DNA of 64,000 nucleotides, from the NCBI GenBank assembly GCA_963738375.1, contig CAVTWL010000006.1, positions 1,178,001-1,242,000 of the forward strand, given 5' to 3'. This DNA is from Bog-159 sp963738375. Its GTDB lineage: Bacteria; Acidobacteriota; Terriglobia; Bryobacterales; Bryobacteraceae. Below are positions 18,608 through 28,583 of the stretch, piece by piece. A model generated the notes under the pieces. It saw nothing but the letters and a program-made list of their open reading frames with translations. It was not told the DNA's origin and searched no databases. How positions within the stretch are numbered: the stretch's first letter is position 1; each line of letters begins with the position of its first letter. The translations under genes were made by a program, and so were the position numbers.

Positions 18608-21415
18608 TTAGTCGACCTTGGTGTTGGCCGTAGCCGTGTTGTTGGCGCCGTTGGCGTCGAATACCAGCGACCCGGCCGTGGCCGTATCGGTCAAGGTCTG
18701 GCCGGATTTGTCAGTCACTTCGACCACCATGGTGACGGCAAAACTGGCGGCATCGGCAAGTGACGAAACCGTGCACGTCACCTTGCCGCTCGCCGCGCCC
18801 ACGGCCGGCGTTTTGCAGGAGCCCGCACTCGTGGCGGCGCTCACGAAAGTACTGCCCCGCGGCACGCTGTCGGTCAAGGTGACAACGTCCGCCGGGTTCG
18901 GGCCGTTGTTCGCCACCGTGATCGTATAAGTCAGGTGCGTTCCACTAAGAACCGTCGTAGGGGCGGAGTTGGTTACCGCCAGGTCCGCCTCGGTAAGCGC
19001 GATCCGGGTTACGAAGCCATCGTCGAAATCGCCTCCGTAAACGGTCTGCGCTGCGCCCGGCGTGATCGGAAGCCCTACGCCGCCGGTCAGCCCCACCGCG
19101 TACACGTTGCCATAATTGTCGGCGTGAATCCCATTGCCCGTGTCGCCGCAGCAGCCCAAATCCGTCGAGAAGAGCAGTTTCGAGGCGGTGCTGTTCAACT
19201 CGGCGACGAATGCGCCGCCCGTGGGACCGAAGGTCTGCACCGGGTTCACCACCGGAAATGCCGGATCGGTGGTGCCGCCGGTAATGTATGCGTTGCCCGC
19301 GGAATCCACGCTGATGCCGTTGCCCACGGTCTGTCCGAAGCAGCTTGTGCCGTTCAAAAAGGTGGAATGCTCCAGCGTGGAACCGGTCTTGTTGAGCTTC
19401 GCCAGGAATGCGTTGGTCGTATTGCAGCCTTCCGACCCGGGCTTCGGATCGTTCCTCTGGTAGGCTCCGGCCGTAGTCGGGAAATCTTGGGAACAGGCCG
19501 ATCCCGTCACATAAATGTCGTCCGCCTTATCCAGCGCGATGGCATAAACGGCGTCCGGGGGATTGCAGCCGCCTCCGCCCGGGCTGATCCCGTTCCCGCC
19601 CAGGAAGGTGGAGAACGCGAGCGATGCCGGCCCGCTCAAGTTGGGATTGAACGACAGCACAAAGCCGTCATAATTCTCGTTATTCAGGCAGGCGGCGCAG
19701 ATGGCTTGATAGGCGCCCGGCGTGGTCGGCAGGCTGGACTCTTGGGTCGATCCGCCCAGGTAGGCATTGCCGGCGCTGTCCACCGCGATGGAGGTGAAAT
19801 AGGCAGTACTCCCCGTGCCCGTCCGTGGAGCGCCGAACAGCGTGGAATAAAGCAGCGACGATCCATCCGCGCTCATCTTGGTGAAGGCCGAGTGTGTCGG
19901 TCCCGCCCAGCCCTGCGGGGGGTCGGCCGGGAAATAAGCGCTGGTAGTCGTTGGCCAAGGGAAGTTCGTTTGGATATTGGGGCAATAGAGGTCGCCGTTT
20001 CCCGGTTCCGAGCTCGTGGTTGCCGCGACGTACACATTGTCGCTGCTGTCCAGAGCCATCGCGACGATGTAATCTCCTCCGGTGCCTCCGATGAAGGTGG
20101 ACCATACCAGGGCCGAGCCCGCTGCATTCAGCTTGGTGATGAAACCGCTGATGTTGCCACCGTTGCTGGGGTCGCCGCAACTCGGTCTGATGGCTGCGGT
20201 GCATTGGCCGGAAATCGGGTTGGAATTATAGCCCTGCGGCGCGCAAACCGAAGCGTTGGTCACCGGAAAGTCGGACGACCATGTTTGTCCCGCTAGATAA
20301 ACTTCGCCCGCGGCGTCCACCGCGATGCCCACCGGCAAATCGTAGTAGCTGCCGCCCAGATAGGTGGAATAAACCAGTGCCGTTCCCGCGGCATTCAGCT
20401 TGGCCACGAAGACGTCCCTCCCGCTGTCGGCTAGCACGCCATTGCACGCAGTATTGGGTCCGTGGGCCGGTTGTGAAGGGCTAAAAGATCCCGCCGTGGT
20501 GGGGAAATTGGTGGAACAGGTGTACCCCGTTATGTAAGCGTTTCCCGATTTGTCCACCGCGACCGCTTGGGCCACATCTTCGCTCGATCCCCCCAGGAAT
20601 GTCGAGTATGCCAGGACCGGGTCCACCACCAATGCCCGCGCGTGGTCATAAACGCCGGCTGCAAATGTGACCTGCGTGCCTTTCACCAGAAACTGCCCCG
20701 CCACTTCCCGGCGCGGCACGCCTCCCTCTTCCGGCTGATACACCACCGGCTTGTGGAAGCGGATCTCCTCGCCCGCCGCCTGCAATACCAGATCGCCCGC
20801 CGCCGGGTCCACCGATACCCGGTCAGCCCCTTCCACCGACAGCCGGATCGCATCCGGCGTCGAGCCAGGCGCCAGCACGAAATCGTATTCGAGTTGCCGC
20901 TGGTTGCCGTAGAAAACCAAGTCGATGCCGGGATAAACCTGCTCGTACCGTACCTTGGAATATACGGCGACGTTAGTGCGCCATTTACCCGGATCGCTGC
21001 CGCTGAAGTAGTTGACCGTCCCAGGCAGGGGATCGCTCCCGCTCAACCTGACGGCGGGATTGCTGCCCTCCAGCCTCAAGCGCAGGTCTGCGGCCGCCTC
21101 CAGCGTAGGATCGAGGACCGCGGCGCCAGGCTTATCGACGCGCGCCTGTTGCCTCACTTTCCGCAGCGACAGCACAGCGCTATCCGGCGTAAGAAAGACC
21201 GTATAGTCTTTTCCGCGGGAAAGGAACTTCACCGGGTTGGGCTGCTGCCCGGCGTTGGCCTCGAATTGCAGTGGCAGTTTGCCGTAAGCTTGGTCCACCC
21301 GGCTGCGGGCTGCCGGGTCCGGCGCCCCAGTGTCCGCGCGCAGGTTCGGACTCCAGGCTGGCGTTAGCGCTGCGAAAAGCGCCGCGACGTGGGTGACGGT
21401 GCGAAATCGTGTCAT
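18608..21415 (-). CDS. Large secreted SBBP-repeat beta-propeller protein with C-terminal DUF11 domain
   Basis: A 935-residue extracellular protein. A signal peptide precedes an N-terminal DUF7948-type domain (LPLQFEANAGQ, FLSRGKDYTVFLTPD). Then come about eight SBBP repeats with the recurring pattern YSTxLGGS...D...AVDxxGNAYxxGxT, which should fold as beta-propeller blades. The last 115 residues are a DUF11 immunoglobulin-like domain (TYTITVANNGPNPADVVTLT). Such proteins are very abundant in Solibacter-type genomes; their ligand is unknown. The gene is intact and is divergent from the HTH-TPR gene. Confidence 0.9.
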   Translation of the reverse strand: MTRFRTVTHVAALFAALTPAWSPNLRADTGAPDPAARSRVDQAYGKLPLQFEANAGQQPNPVKFLSRGKDYTVFLTPDSAVLSLRKVRQQARVDKPGAAVLDPTLEAAADLRLRLEGSNPAVRLSGSDPLPGTVNYFSGSDPGKWRTNVAVYSKVRYEQVYPGIDLVFYGNQRQLEYDFVLAPGSTPDAIRLSVEGADRVSVDPAAGDLVLQAAGEEIRFHKPVVYQPEEGGVPRREVAGQFLVKGTQVTFAAGVYDHARALVVDPVLAYSTFLGGSSEDVAQAVAVDKSGNAYITGYTCSTNFPTTAGSFSPSQPAHGPNTACNGVLADSGRDVFVAKLNAAGTALVYSTYLGGSYYDLPVGIAVDAAGEVYLAGQTWSSDFPVTNASVCAPQGYNSNPISGQCTAAIRPSCGDPSNGGNISGFITKLNAAGSALVWSTFIGGTGGDYIVAMALDSSDNVYVAATTSSEPGNGDLYCPNIQTNFPWPTTTSAYFPADPPQGWAGPTHSAFTKMSADGSSLLYSTLFGAPRTGTGSTAYFTSIAVDSAGNAYLGGSTQESSLPTTPGAYQAICAACLNNENYDGFVLSFNPNLSGPASLAFSTFLGGNGISPGGGGCNPPDAVYAIALDKADDIYVTGSACSQDFPTTAGAYQRNDPKPGSEGCNTTNAFLAKLNKTGSTLEHSTFLNGTSCFGQTVGNGISVDSAGNAYITGGTTDPAFPVVNPVQTFGPTGGAFVAELNSTASKLLFSTDLGCCGDTGNGIHADNYGNVYAVGLTGGVGLPITPGAAQTVYGGDFDDGFVTRIALTEADLAVTNSAPTTVLSGTHLTYTITVANNGPNPADVVTLTDSVPRGSTFVSAATSAGSCKTPAVGAASGKVTCTVSSLADAASFAVTMVVEVTDKSGQTLTDTATAGSLVFDANGANNTATANTKVD

Positions 21416-21558
21416 AGAAAGATGGCCTCCATGCCCCAGGGCCGCCGTGGGAGTAACAGTACCGATTTAACGAACCCGGCGGCTTCATCGTTTATAATGA
21501 AGCGATTGGCTTTCCTGTTAAAGTGCCATCACGTGCCACGACGGGCCATTCGAGGCCT

Positions 21559-22923
21559 ATGGGATCAAACCGTAACCCGCAGCCGATCGATCGCCGGCCG
21601 GAGGCCAACCGCCGCTTGGACTCCTGGAAAGAAATCGCAGCGTTTCTCGATTGCGGGGAACGTACCGTAAAGCGTTGGGAAACCGAGCGCGGCCTGCCCG
21701 TTCATCGCATGCCGGGCAGCGGGCGGGGGAGGGTGTCGGCGTACACCGCAGAACTGAGCCAGTGGTTGGATGCCAGCGGTCCCGGTCAATCGGCGCCCCC
21801 GGCCCCACCCGTCCCGCCAGTTGCCCCGCCCCGTCGTACTTTGCATTGGGGCTGGTGGCTGCCGGCTTCCCTGCTGCCGGTCTGTGCCGCCCTCCTTCTG
21901 TTGCTGATCCACAAGCCTCGCCCGCCTGCCGCTCCGCGCGCCGCCAATCCCGGCGCCGAGGATCTATACCTGCAAGGCCGCTTCTACTGGAACAAGCGGA
22001 CCCCCGCCAGCCTACGCACGGCGGTCGATTTTTTTGCCCAGGCTATCGTGCGCGACCCCAAATACGCGCCTTCCTACGTGGGACTGGCGGATTGCTACAA
22101 CCTTCTCCGCGAGTTTTCCGCCATGCCGGCCGCGGAAGCGTATCCGCGGGCCCTCGAAGCCGCCCGCAAAGCGGTTCAACTGGACGATGCTTCCGCCGAA
22201 GCGCATGTCTCGCTCGCCTTTGTCTCGTTTTACTGGAATTGGGATGCCGCTCTGGCGGACCGGGAGTTCCGGCGCGCCATCGAACTCAACCCCAACTACG
22301 TGTTGGCCCACCACTGGCGGGCCAATTTCCTGATGAGCATGCACCGCCTGCCGGAAGCCCTGCGCGAGATCGACACGGCGCGCAAACTGGACCCCGGTTC
22401 CCAGGCAATCCTGGCCGACAAGGGACTGCTGCTGGTGCACCTGGGACGCTACCGCGAATCCCTCGCGCTGCTCAAACAGATCGAGGCCCAGGATCCGAAT
22501 TTCTCCAGCAGCCACGTTTATTTGGCTGTGCTCGCCGGCGAAACGAAACACTATCCCGAATTCCTGGCGGAAACCCGCGAGGCAGCTACACTCACCAACG
22601 ACCGGCAGGGCCTGGCCATCGTGGCCGCGGGCGAAAAGGGTCTGGCGGCAGGCGGCGCTCAGGGGATGTATGAAGCCATGTTAAACGTGAAGCGGCAACT
22701 GTACGCCCAAGGCCAGTTGTCCGCCTACGCGCTGGCCCTTACCTGTGGATCTCTGGGCCGCAAGGCCGAAACCCTGAGCTATCTGCGAACCGCGCTGCAG
22801 CGGATGGAACCGGAGATGGTCGCCCTGCGGACCGATTGGGAGTTGGAGTGCGTGCGGCGCGATCCGGGCTACCAGGAAATCGTGCGCCGCTTCGACCTGG
22901 GCGCCAACCGCTCGAATCCGTAG
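21559..22923 (+). CDS. HTH-transmembrane-TPR protein
   Basis: About 454 residues if it starts at the ATG at 21559 (MGSNRNPQPIDRRP); an in-frame ATG at 21523 is possible. Residues 20-50 form an excisionase/MerR-like helix-turn-helix (DSWKEIAAFLDCGERTVKRW). A proline-rich linker and one membrane helix follow (WWLPASLLPVCAALLLLLI). The rest is TPR repeats (AEDLYLQGRFYWNKRTPASL, then IELNPNYVLAHHWRANFL). This architecture is common in Acidobacteria and suggests a membrane-tethered regulator with a periplasmic TPR sensor. That is inference; no partner is identified. Confidence 0.8.
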   Translation: MGSNRNPQPIDRRPEANRRLDSWKEIAAFLDCGERTVKRWETERGLPVHRMPGSGRGRVSAYTAELSQWLDASGPGQSAPPAPPVPPVAPPRRTLHWGWWLPASLLPVCAALLLLLIHKPRPPAAPRAANPGAEDLYLQGRFYWNKRTPASLRTAVDFFAQAIVRDPKYAPSYVGLADCYNLLREFSAMPAAEAYPRALEAARKAVQLDDASAEAHVSLAFVSFYWNWDAALADREFRRAIELNPNYVLAHHWRANFLMSMHRLPEALREIDTARKLDPGSQAILADKGLLLVHLGRYRESLALLKQIEAQDPNFSSSHVYLAVLAGETKHYPEFLAETREAATLTNDRQGLAIVAAGEKGLAAGGAQGMYEAMLNVKRQLYAQGQLSAYALALTCGSLGRKAETLSYLRTALQRMEPEMVALRTDWELECVRRDPGYQEIVRRFDLGANRSNP

Positions 22924-22937
22924 ATTGGTACACCGCC

Positions 22938-25582
22938 TTACCCAAGCATCTGGTCCCGAAACAACCTGCGCCCCCCCAACCCCGTCCGGAACGCGTAAAC
23001 CGTCACCGCTACAATCAGCGCCAGCACCGCATAACTGTTCCCTCCGTACCACGCCGAAAAATCGGTGGACACCAGCGCCAAAAGTCCGCCTACCAGGTCC
23101 GCCACGATCAGCGGCAACAAACCGAACCGCAGGAAAATGGGCGGGATCAGACCGAAATACAGAATCGTGTAAGGCAGGTGGGAAAACGAGAGCCCCGGCG
23201 CCTCCACCATCGCTACATTCAAAATCGTCCACCCAACCGCCGCCGCCCAGTCCTTTCTCAGCAAAACTCGCAGCAGAAAGAACAGAAAAAAGTACAGCAG
23301 ATATTGCAGCGAATACTCCACCTGCGATGCCACGTAGCCCGTGAGCCCCCAGCCGTCCAAAATGAACAAAGGCTGCGCGCCGAAGCGCGGCCACGGATTG
23401 CTCAGCCGGAACTGGTACTTGCCCACCGTTTCCACCATCTTCAGCCCGATGCCCAACGCGATGCCTGCCAAAATCTGGCTCCCCACCAGCGGATCTTTCC
23501 AGCCGCCCGCCAGCGCGCGGCTCCAGCCAATCAGGCTCTGCGGCCAGCGCCGGCGCACATAAGGTTCCAGTGCCAGATACCCGACCGCGAAAACGCATCC
23601 TTCCAGCAGCGCCGTGGCCACAGCTTCGGCCAGGAACTCGGCTTCGGCAAAATCCGCCAGATGTTTGCCGGTCACCGCCCAGTGCAGCAGGCTGCAAAAC
23701 ACCACCAGCCAAAACAGCCGTACCGCGCCGCGGCGGTCTCCCCGTCCCGCGTGGTAGTTGCGCCAGGCCAGCAAAGCCGCGCTCGCCACAACGACTCAGA
23801 CCCACGCAGATCACGATGGCGAATTGTGCGATTTCACCAGCCGTGCGCGCCTGCTCTTCCATGCGATGCGGCGCCGACCACGGCCCGATAGTCAGGAAAT
23901 AAACCGGCTTGCCCCGCCACCACGCAGCTTCGATACGCAGCGCCACATCCGGCGCGTCCGGCCACACACCGGTCCAGGCGGCGCGCGCATCGCAGATGGA
24001 AGGCGGGGCCCACTGCGGGCTGACCGGCGTGAAGCGCGCGAGATCCAACCCCGCCGCACGAAACAAGAGTGTCGCATCGGGCGGCGACGGCGTCGCGCTG
24101 GAACTCGGGTCTTCTACCTGTGGCGGAATCACGCCGAACTCCAGGAGCCGGCCTTGCGTGTCCGCATCGTAGCGAATCATTCCGGAATAAATGAACGGCG
24201 GGTCCCCCACGCTGACGGTCCTGCCCGGGCTGCCAGGGCAGCAAATGACGCGGGCTCTGCAAATACCAGAAGAAGGCGTAGGCCGGTTGGTCCCGGTTGA
24301 TCTGCCGCCGGATGGCGTCCGGATTCCAGTGGCGCTCCGCGTAAGCTGAAATGTCGCCGTCGCTCACTAAGCCGAATGCCGAATCGAGCGGCCGGTCGGT
24401 GTACCCGAAGCCGCGAATGGTTTCCGCTGCCAGATGCGCCAGCACCGCCGGCGGCTTGTCCAGCGGGAGCTGCTGCAGCAGGTTTACCTTGCCCAGCAGC
24501 CACACCAGCGGCGGCAGCGCAGCCGCGATCAGCGCCGCCACCACGATCAGGGTGCGCACCCGGAATCCTTCCGCTTCACCCGCCGCCGCCACCATTTCGG
24601 GAGACGGCGTTTCTCCGGCCGCCAGAGCCGCCGCCAGCGGGTCGCCGCCCGGTAGCGCCGCGGCGACCGCCAGTGCGCTGCGCGGGCGGGCGCTGGGTTC
24701 CTCGGCAAGGCAGCGCTGAATGACGCGCTCGATGGCTGGGTCAACCTCGCTCCCCAGGCCCGTCAATTGCGGCGTCGCGCCCCCCGCGCGAGATCCTTGG
24801 AACGCCCGCTTGCCGCTCAACATCTCGTAAAGAATCAAGCCCAGCGAATACAGATCGCTCCGAACCGAAACCTCGCGGCCGGAAAGCTGTTCGGGAGCCA
24901 TGTAGGCGGGCGTTCCATTGCGGATCTCCGCGCCTTCCACCTGTCCCGCGAACCCCGCCAGCCCAAAATCGGTAATCAGGACCTGGCCGCGCCCGTCCAC
25001 CATCACGTTGGCCGGCTTCAAATCCCGATGCAAGACGCCTTTGTCGTGCGCGGCCGCCAGGCCGGCGCACAGCTTGCGCGCCATCTCCACCGCCTTGTCC
25101 GGCGGCAGCCTGCCGATGCGCCGCAGCAGCGAGGCCAGGTCTTCGCCATCCACGTATTCCATGGTGATGTAGGCCGCGCCATCAACTTCGCCGATGTCGT
25201 AAACGCGGCATACATTGGGGTGGGAAACCTGCCGCGCGATCCGGACCTCCGCGTGGAAACGATCCAGCATCCGCTCGTTGCCGGAAAGCGATTCAGGAAG
25301 AAATTTGAGTGCCACCAGTTGGCCCAGTTTCAGGTCGCTGGCGCGGTAGACTTCTCCCATGCCTCCGCGCCCCAGAAGACCCAGAATGCGGTAACGATCC
25401 GCCAGCACCGTTCCGGCGGGAAAGCGGCCTTCGTCCAGGAAACTCGACGGCGAAGAGGTCGATGAAGCCCGCGGCATCGCCCTGGTGGCGGCCTGTGTGG
25501 CCGGCGTAAGCGGCGCGCCGCAAGACGGGCAGAAGCTGCTTGGACCACTCAGATCGGCGGAGCAGTCGGGGCATCGAATCAT
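22938..25582 (-). CDS. Zinc-ribbon serine/threonine protein kinase with multi-pass C-terminus (two frameshifts)
   Basis: Residues 1-25 form a zinc ribbon (Cys4, 7, 18, 21). A linker leads to a Hanks-type kinase domain at about 64-315 with GRGGMGEVY, catalytic Lys93 in VALKFL, HRDLKPANVM (Asp187), DFGLA (Asp205) and MAPEQ. One membrane helix follows at 344-363, then an extracytoplasmic domain. A shift near 24225 moves to GMIRYDADTQGRLLEFGVIP; a second near 23795 leads to six or more hydrophobic helices (GIALGIGLKMVETVGKYQFR, FSHLPYTILYFGLIPPIFL) up to the stop at 22938. The span is about 880 residues. It is tail-to-tail with the HTH-TPR gene. Its first 43 codons and upstream DNA are duplicated at 28.5 kb. 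Confidence 0.85.
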
Positions 25583-25626
25583 GGCGGACGTACTGCAAAG
25601 TTACCACACGTGGACGCCCTCGGCAG
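25452..25626. repeat. Direct repeat copy A (kinase 5' end)
   Basis: About 175 bp covering the first 43 codons of the kinase gene, its ATG (25580-25582) and about 44 bp upstream of it. The same sequence recurs at 28453-28627, exactly 3001 bp away, in the same orientation. I find one mismatch in the first 165 bp and two or three more in the last 10. The flanks on both sides are unrelated. Confidence 0.95.
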
Positions 25627-25699
25627 GGCCTGATCGAGAACCTCCGTGGCGGCGTCAGTGCGCCGCACTCGCCCGGAAGGATCGGCCCGCATCGTGCCC

Positions 25700-27025
25700 T
25701 TATGGGGTCAATTGAAATACCATGCCGAAATTGTAGGTGCCTCCGCCAAGCGTGCCGTAAAGCAAGCCATCCGTCCCGATGAGCACCCCTGCGCCGGATC
25801 CCCCCCCGCCATGCAACACGCCGTACCGCCAGGGTTTGCCCGCCGCCTCCGGAGGAGCCAATTCGTATACAACCGGCTCTCCCGCGCCGCCGAAATCTTG
25901 CCCGCCTGCGGATGTCGTTCCGTAGAGTACGCCGCTGGCTCCGATTGCCACCCCCGCTCGCGGCCAAGCCCCATCCCAGGTATCGCCGAAATCGTGAATC
26001 AGTTTCTCGCTCCAAACGCCCCCAGGTACCGTCGGCGGCGCCAATTCGAAAGCGGTTCCGCATGCGAAATCGCCACACCCCAACCACGTCCCGCCCGACA
26101 CCGTCGTCCCGTAGAGCACACCGTTTGAGCCAATTGCTAGAGCCCCTTCTGGGCTAGCTCCGTCCGGCGCATGGGTGTAATAATCGCCCAGGAAACTGTA
26201 AAGAACGGTTTCGGACCAGTCGGCTCCGCCTCCCTGCGGAGGCTTCATTTCGAAAACCGTTCCCCAACCGCCGGCCCCATCGGTCCACGTCGTTCCATAG
26301 AGAGCCCCGCCGCTGCCGATCGCCAGCCCCGCGTACGGGCTCGCTCCATCTTGACCGGAAAAGCTGTGGATGGTGCGCTCTTTCCACGACCCGTCGCTTG
26401 ACTTCGCCACTTCGTAGACCGTGCCGCAGTAGCTTCCGCACACGCTCCCGCCCCCCGCGCCGCCGCCGTATGTTGTGCCCCATAGCGCCCCGCTGCCGCC
26501 GATTACGGGACCTGCAAACGGCTCCGCGCCATCCCCGTTCTGGCCGGTGAAGGAGTGCAGGATCGTCTCCGTCCATGCGCCGTTGCCCGACTCAGGCGGT
26601 GTCAATTGGAAAACCGTGCCGCACCCGTAATCGCCGCAGACGCCGCCGGTATTGCCGCCGTACGATGTCGCTCCATAGAGCGTTCCATCGCCGCCTATCG
26701 CGACTCCTACCGGAGCGGCGCCGTCACCGCCCGACCCGGTGAAGGCATAAAGTACCGTCTCGGTCCACACGCCGCCCACCTGCGGCGGCGGTTGCAACTG
26801 AAAGACAGTTCCGCAACCCGTCGGGCAACTTGGATTGCCGCTGACGATAACGCCCCCTTGCAGGGTGACACCGAACAAGGTTCCGCCCGAACCAAAGACC
26901 ACCGCTCCTGGATTGCTCCCGTCGTTCGGCGATCCCTGAAAGCTGTACAACGGGACCAGCGATGGCGCGTGCTCGGCCAGCGCGTGGCCAAAACAGCAAA
27001 CCAACGCGATCAGCGTTATTTTCAT
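25700..27025 (-). CDS. Secreted GloVer-repeat (choice-of-anchor) protein
   Basis: From the ATG at 27025 (or 27034) the product is about 441 residues with a signal peptide (MKITLIALVCCFGHALAEH). It is built of seven to eight tandem repeats of about 50-60 residues. Each contains GxLYGTTxxGG...GTVFEL.PP....W.ETxLYSFxG..DGA.P, the GloVer pattern named for its GlnVal and related turns in acidobacterial outer proteins. The repeats should form a beta-propeller. A longer frame upstream to 27214 lacks repeat sequence and is unlikely to be translated. The ligand is unknown. The gene lies upstream of the kinase on the same strand. Confidence 0.8.
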   Translation of the reverse strand: MKITLIALVCCFGHALAEHAPSLVPLYSFQGSPNDGSNPGAVVFGSGGTLFGVTLQGGVIVSGNPSCPTGCGTVFQLQPPPQVGGVWTETVLYAFTGSGGDGAAPVGVAIGGDGTLYGATSYGGNTGGVCGDYGCGTVFQLTPPESGNGAWTETILHSFTGQNGDGAEPFAGPVIGGSGALWGTTYGGGAGGGSVCGSYCGTVYEVAKSSDGSWKERTIHSFSGQDGASPYAGLAIGSGGALYGTTWTDGAGGWGTVFEMKPPQGGGADWSETVLYSFLGDYYTHAPDGASPEGALAIGSNGVLYGTTVSGGTWLGCGDFACGTAFELAPPTVPGGVWSEKLIHDFGDTWDGAWPRAGVAIGASGVLYGTTSAGGQDFGGAGEPVVYELAPPEAAGKPWRYGVLHGGGGSGAGVLIGTDGLLYGTLGGGTYNFGMVFQLTP

Positions 27026-27338
27026 CCCAGGCATTGTCGGATTATCGGATGACGGCAGACGACTGTCAATGAACGCCGCCGCCACCGGTACTATTCGCCC
27101 GATGCTGGCGGCAGGCTGTACGCACCGATAAATACCGACGCGAAAGGCTGGGGCCGCCACGCTGCACGCAGAAGGGTGGAACAGATTTGCCTCCGCTTCC
27201 TCAAATGTACTCACCCTGTCAGCGGTACTGCGGCACGGTCAAGCCTCGAGATTATTCGGCGGCATGGCTAGATGCGCGCCGCACCAAGTTGGTCAGCCGT
27301 TTCAACCCGACCACGGACCTGTGTGATATCTTCGTCGA
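27026..27338. other. Intergenic stretch, nothing recognised
   Basis: About 310 bp between the divergent GloVer gene and the small winged-helix gene. It should contain both promoters, but I see no convincing -35/-10 pair, RNA gene or repeat. It marks the edge of the fragment-rich region that runs to 29.4 kb. Confidence 0.4.
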
Positions 27339-27629
27339 ATGGTGAAATGGCGGGTTCAGATCCGTTCGTACCATGTTGCGGCGCTCCTCCAACGAGAAAT
27401 ACAGCATCGAGAGAACGGCACAATCACGCAGTCCGAAGCCCTTGATCTCTTTTCACCCGATCATCACCAAAAGGGTCCGATTTGGGGCGCAGGCCTCCTG
27501 GTAAAGGCTGGATTGCTGGACAAGAAAAGGGGAGTCTGGAGTCTGACTGATGAAGGCCGCCGGCGATTGATCACGGAGGATGAGGCTCTCCGGCTCGCCG
27601 AGCGCGACAAATGGGAAAACCCCAAGTGA
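27339..27629 (+). CDS. Small winged-helix protein, Mrr N-terminal-like
   Basis: A 96-residue protein. The middle to C-terminal part, GPIWGAGLLVKAGLLDKKRG then VWSLTDEGRRRL, matches the wing region of the Mrr_N-type winged helix found at the N-terminus of Mrr-like restriction endonucleases. Here it stands alone; no PD-(D/E)XK nuclease domain follows in any frame. A GTG overlapping its stop could start a 37-codon downstream frame of unknown value. It may be a stand-alone DNA-binding protein or the remnant of a larger gene. Confidence 0.5.
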   Translation: MVKWRVQIRSYHVAALLQREIQHRENGTITQSEALDLFSPDHHQKGPIWGAGLLVKAGLLDKKRGVWSLTDEGRRRLITEDEALRLAERDKWENPK

Positions 27630-27735
27630 GACATTGGCTTTCGCTGGAAAATTTCACGAAATTCGAACCGAGCAGGTTCGCCGGCAAATCGCTGAAAAAA
27701 TCGCGCGTATCAAAGTCTGACCAGCCCGGCCCCCC

Positions 27736-27882
27736 CTAAGTCGCCGTAGCCCCGATCCCCTCCACCGAACTCGCCCGCAGGGCCTTCAGCTTATCCCGAA
27801 TCTGCGCCGCCTTCTCAAACTCGAACTTCCGCGCCGCCTCCCGCATCCGCTCTTCCAACCCCCCAAACAACCCCTCCCGCGT
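27736..27882 (-). pseudogene. Orphan C-terminal tail of UvrB (UVR motif)
   Basis: The minus strand reads a 48-codon stretch bounded by an in-frame stop at 27883-27885 and a TAG at 27736-27738. It contains LEERMREAARKFEFEKAAQI followed by RDKLKALR. This is the UVR motif at the extreme C-terminus of UvrB (also in UvrC), the hairpin that joins these two excision-repair proteins. Nothing of the helicase body lies upstream. The piece is therefore a cut-off 3' end left at a rearrangement junction. Confidence 0.6.
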
Positions 27883-27984
27883 TCACTTAGGATACTCCGA
27901 GGCCCGCCGCGATCCTCGCATATCCGCGTTGCCCCTGCGCGCTTTTCTCTTAGGTGGGCATTGACACGAAAACGTATCAATGTC

Positions 27985-28449
27985 ATGATGTATCGCATGA
28001 TGGTCGTAAGCGTCCCTGTTCAACCAGAAACAAAAATCCTCTTGGACGCTTTGTCTACGCTTATGCAGTCATCGACCGGCCGTGTGATCGATGTCCTGAC
28101 TTCAGCCTATGTAGAAGCGTTGCCGACCGAGGAGGCCAAGGTGATCAACGGTCTCAAAAGGGCGGCTTTAACCCGACTCACAGCCGGTGCGCCCGTCCTA
28201 AGCACAGGTCGGTCTGCCCCCGTTGCCTCTTATCAATTCTCGCGGCTATGCTTCAAGCGCGACCTCATCGAGCCGTTGGCCCCAAACGATGAGTTTCGAG
28301 TCGAAACGCCCATCGGAACCTTCCAGATGACAAAAGCGGATTTCCGCCGCGTGTTCCCAAATGTTATCCAGTCCCGCAGCTATTCAGAAGCCGGACTTTA
28401 CCATTACCGAACCCTGCCGAGCCAGGCAGAACAATTCCGCGTTGCCTGA
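27985..28449 (+). CDS. Hypothetical protein
   Basis: About 154 residues from the ATG at 27985; several Met codons nearby make the start uncertain. The N-terminus (VVSVPVQPETKILLDALSTL, then GRVIDVLTSAYVEAL) resembles a ribbon-helix-helix-like segment. The C-terminus (FRVETPIGTFQMTKADFRRV, then FPNVIQSRSYSEAGLYHY) has no motif I know. Its stop lies 3 bp before the start of the duplicated kinase segment, and its last 46 bp are antisense to the truncated zinc-ribbon frame. It may have arrived with the rearrangement. Confidence 0.5.
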   Translation: MMYRMMVVSVPVQPETKILLDALSTLMQSSTGRVIDVLTSAYVEALPTEEAKVINGLKRAALTRLTAGAPVLSTGRSAPVASYQFSRLCFKRDLIEPLAPNDEFRVETPIGTFQMTKADFRRVFPNVIQSRSYSEAGLYHYRTLPSQAEQFRVA

Positions 28450-28583
28450 GAGGAAGAGGTCGATGAAGCCCGCGGCATCGCCCTGGTGGCGGCCTGTGTG
28501 GCCGGCGTAAGCGGCGCGCCGCAAGACGGGCAGAAGCTGCTTGGACCACTCAGATCGGCGGAGCAGTCGGGGCATCGAATCAT
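28404..28583 (-). pseudogene. Truncated copy of the kinase N-terminus (zinc ribbon only)
   Basis: The duplicated segment keeps the kinase ATG (28581-28583) and encodes the same first 44 residues, including the four-Cys zinc ribbon (CPDC and CPSC). It then runs into foreign sequence for 15 codons before a TAA at 28404-28406. The resulting 59-residue frame has no kinase domain. If the duplicated upstream 44 bp carry the promoter, a free zinc ribbon could be made, but I consider it a broken copy. Confidence 0.6.

Noticed and set aside
18935..20296. Plus-strand open frame of 453 codons
   Set aside because: It mirrors the repeats of the SBBP gene on the other strand; its own repeats are a by-product.
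21493..21498. TATAAT between the SBBP and HTH-TPR genes
   Set aside because: A good -10 match but the -35 position reads ACGAAC; too weak to call.
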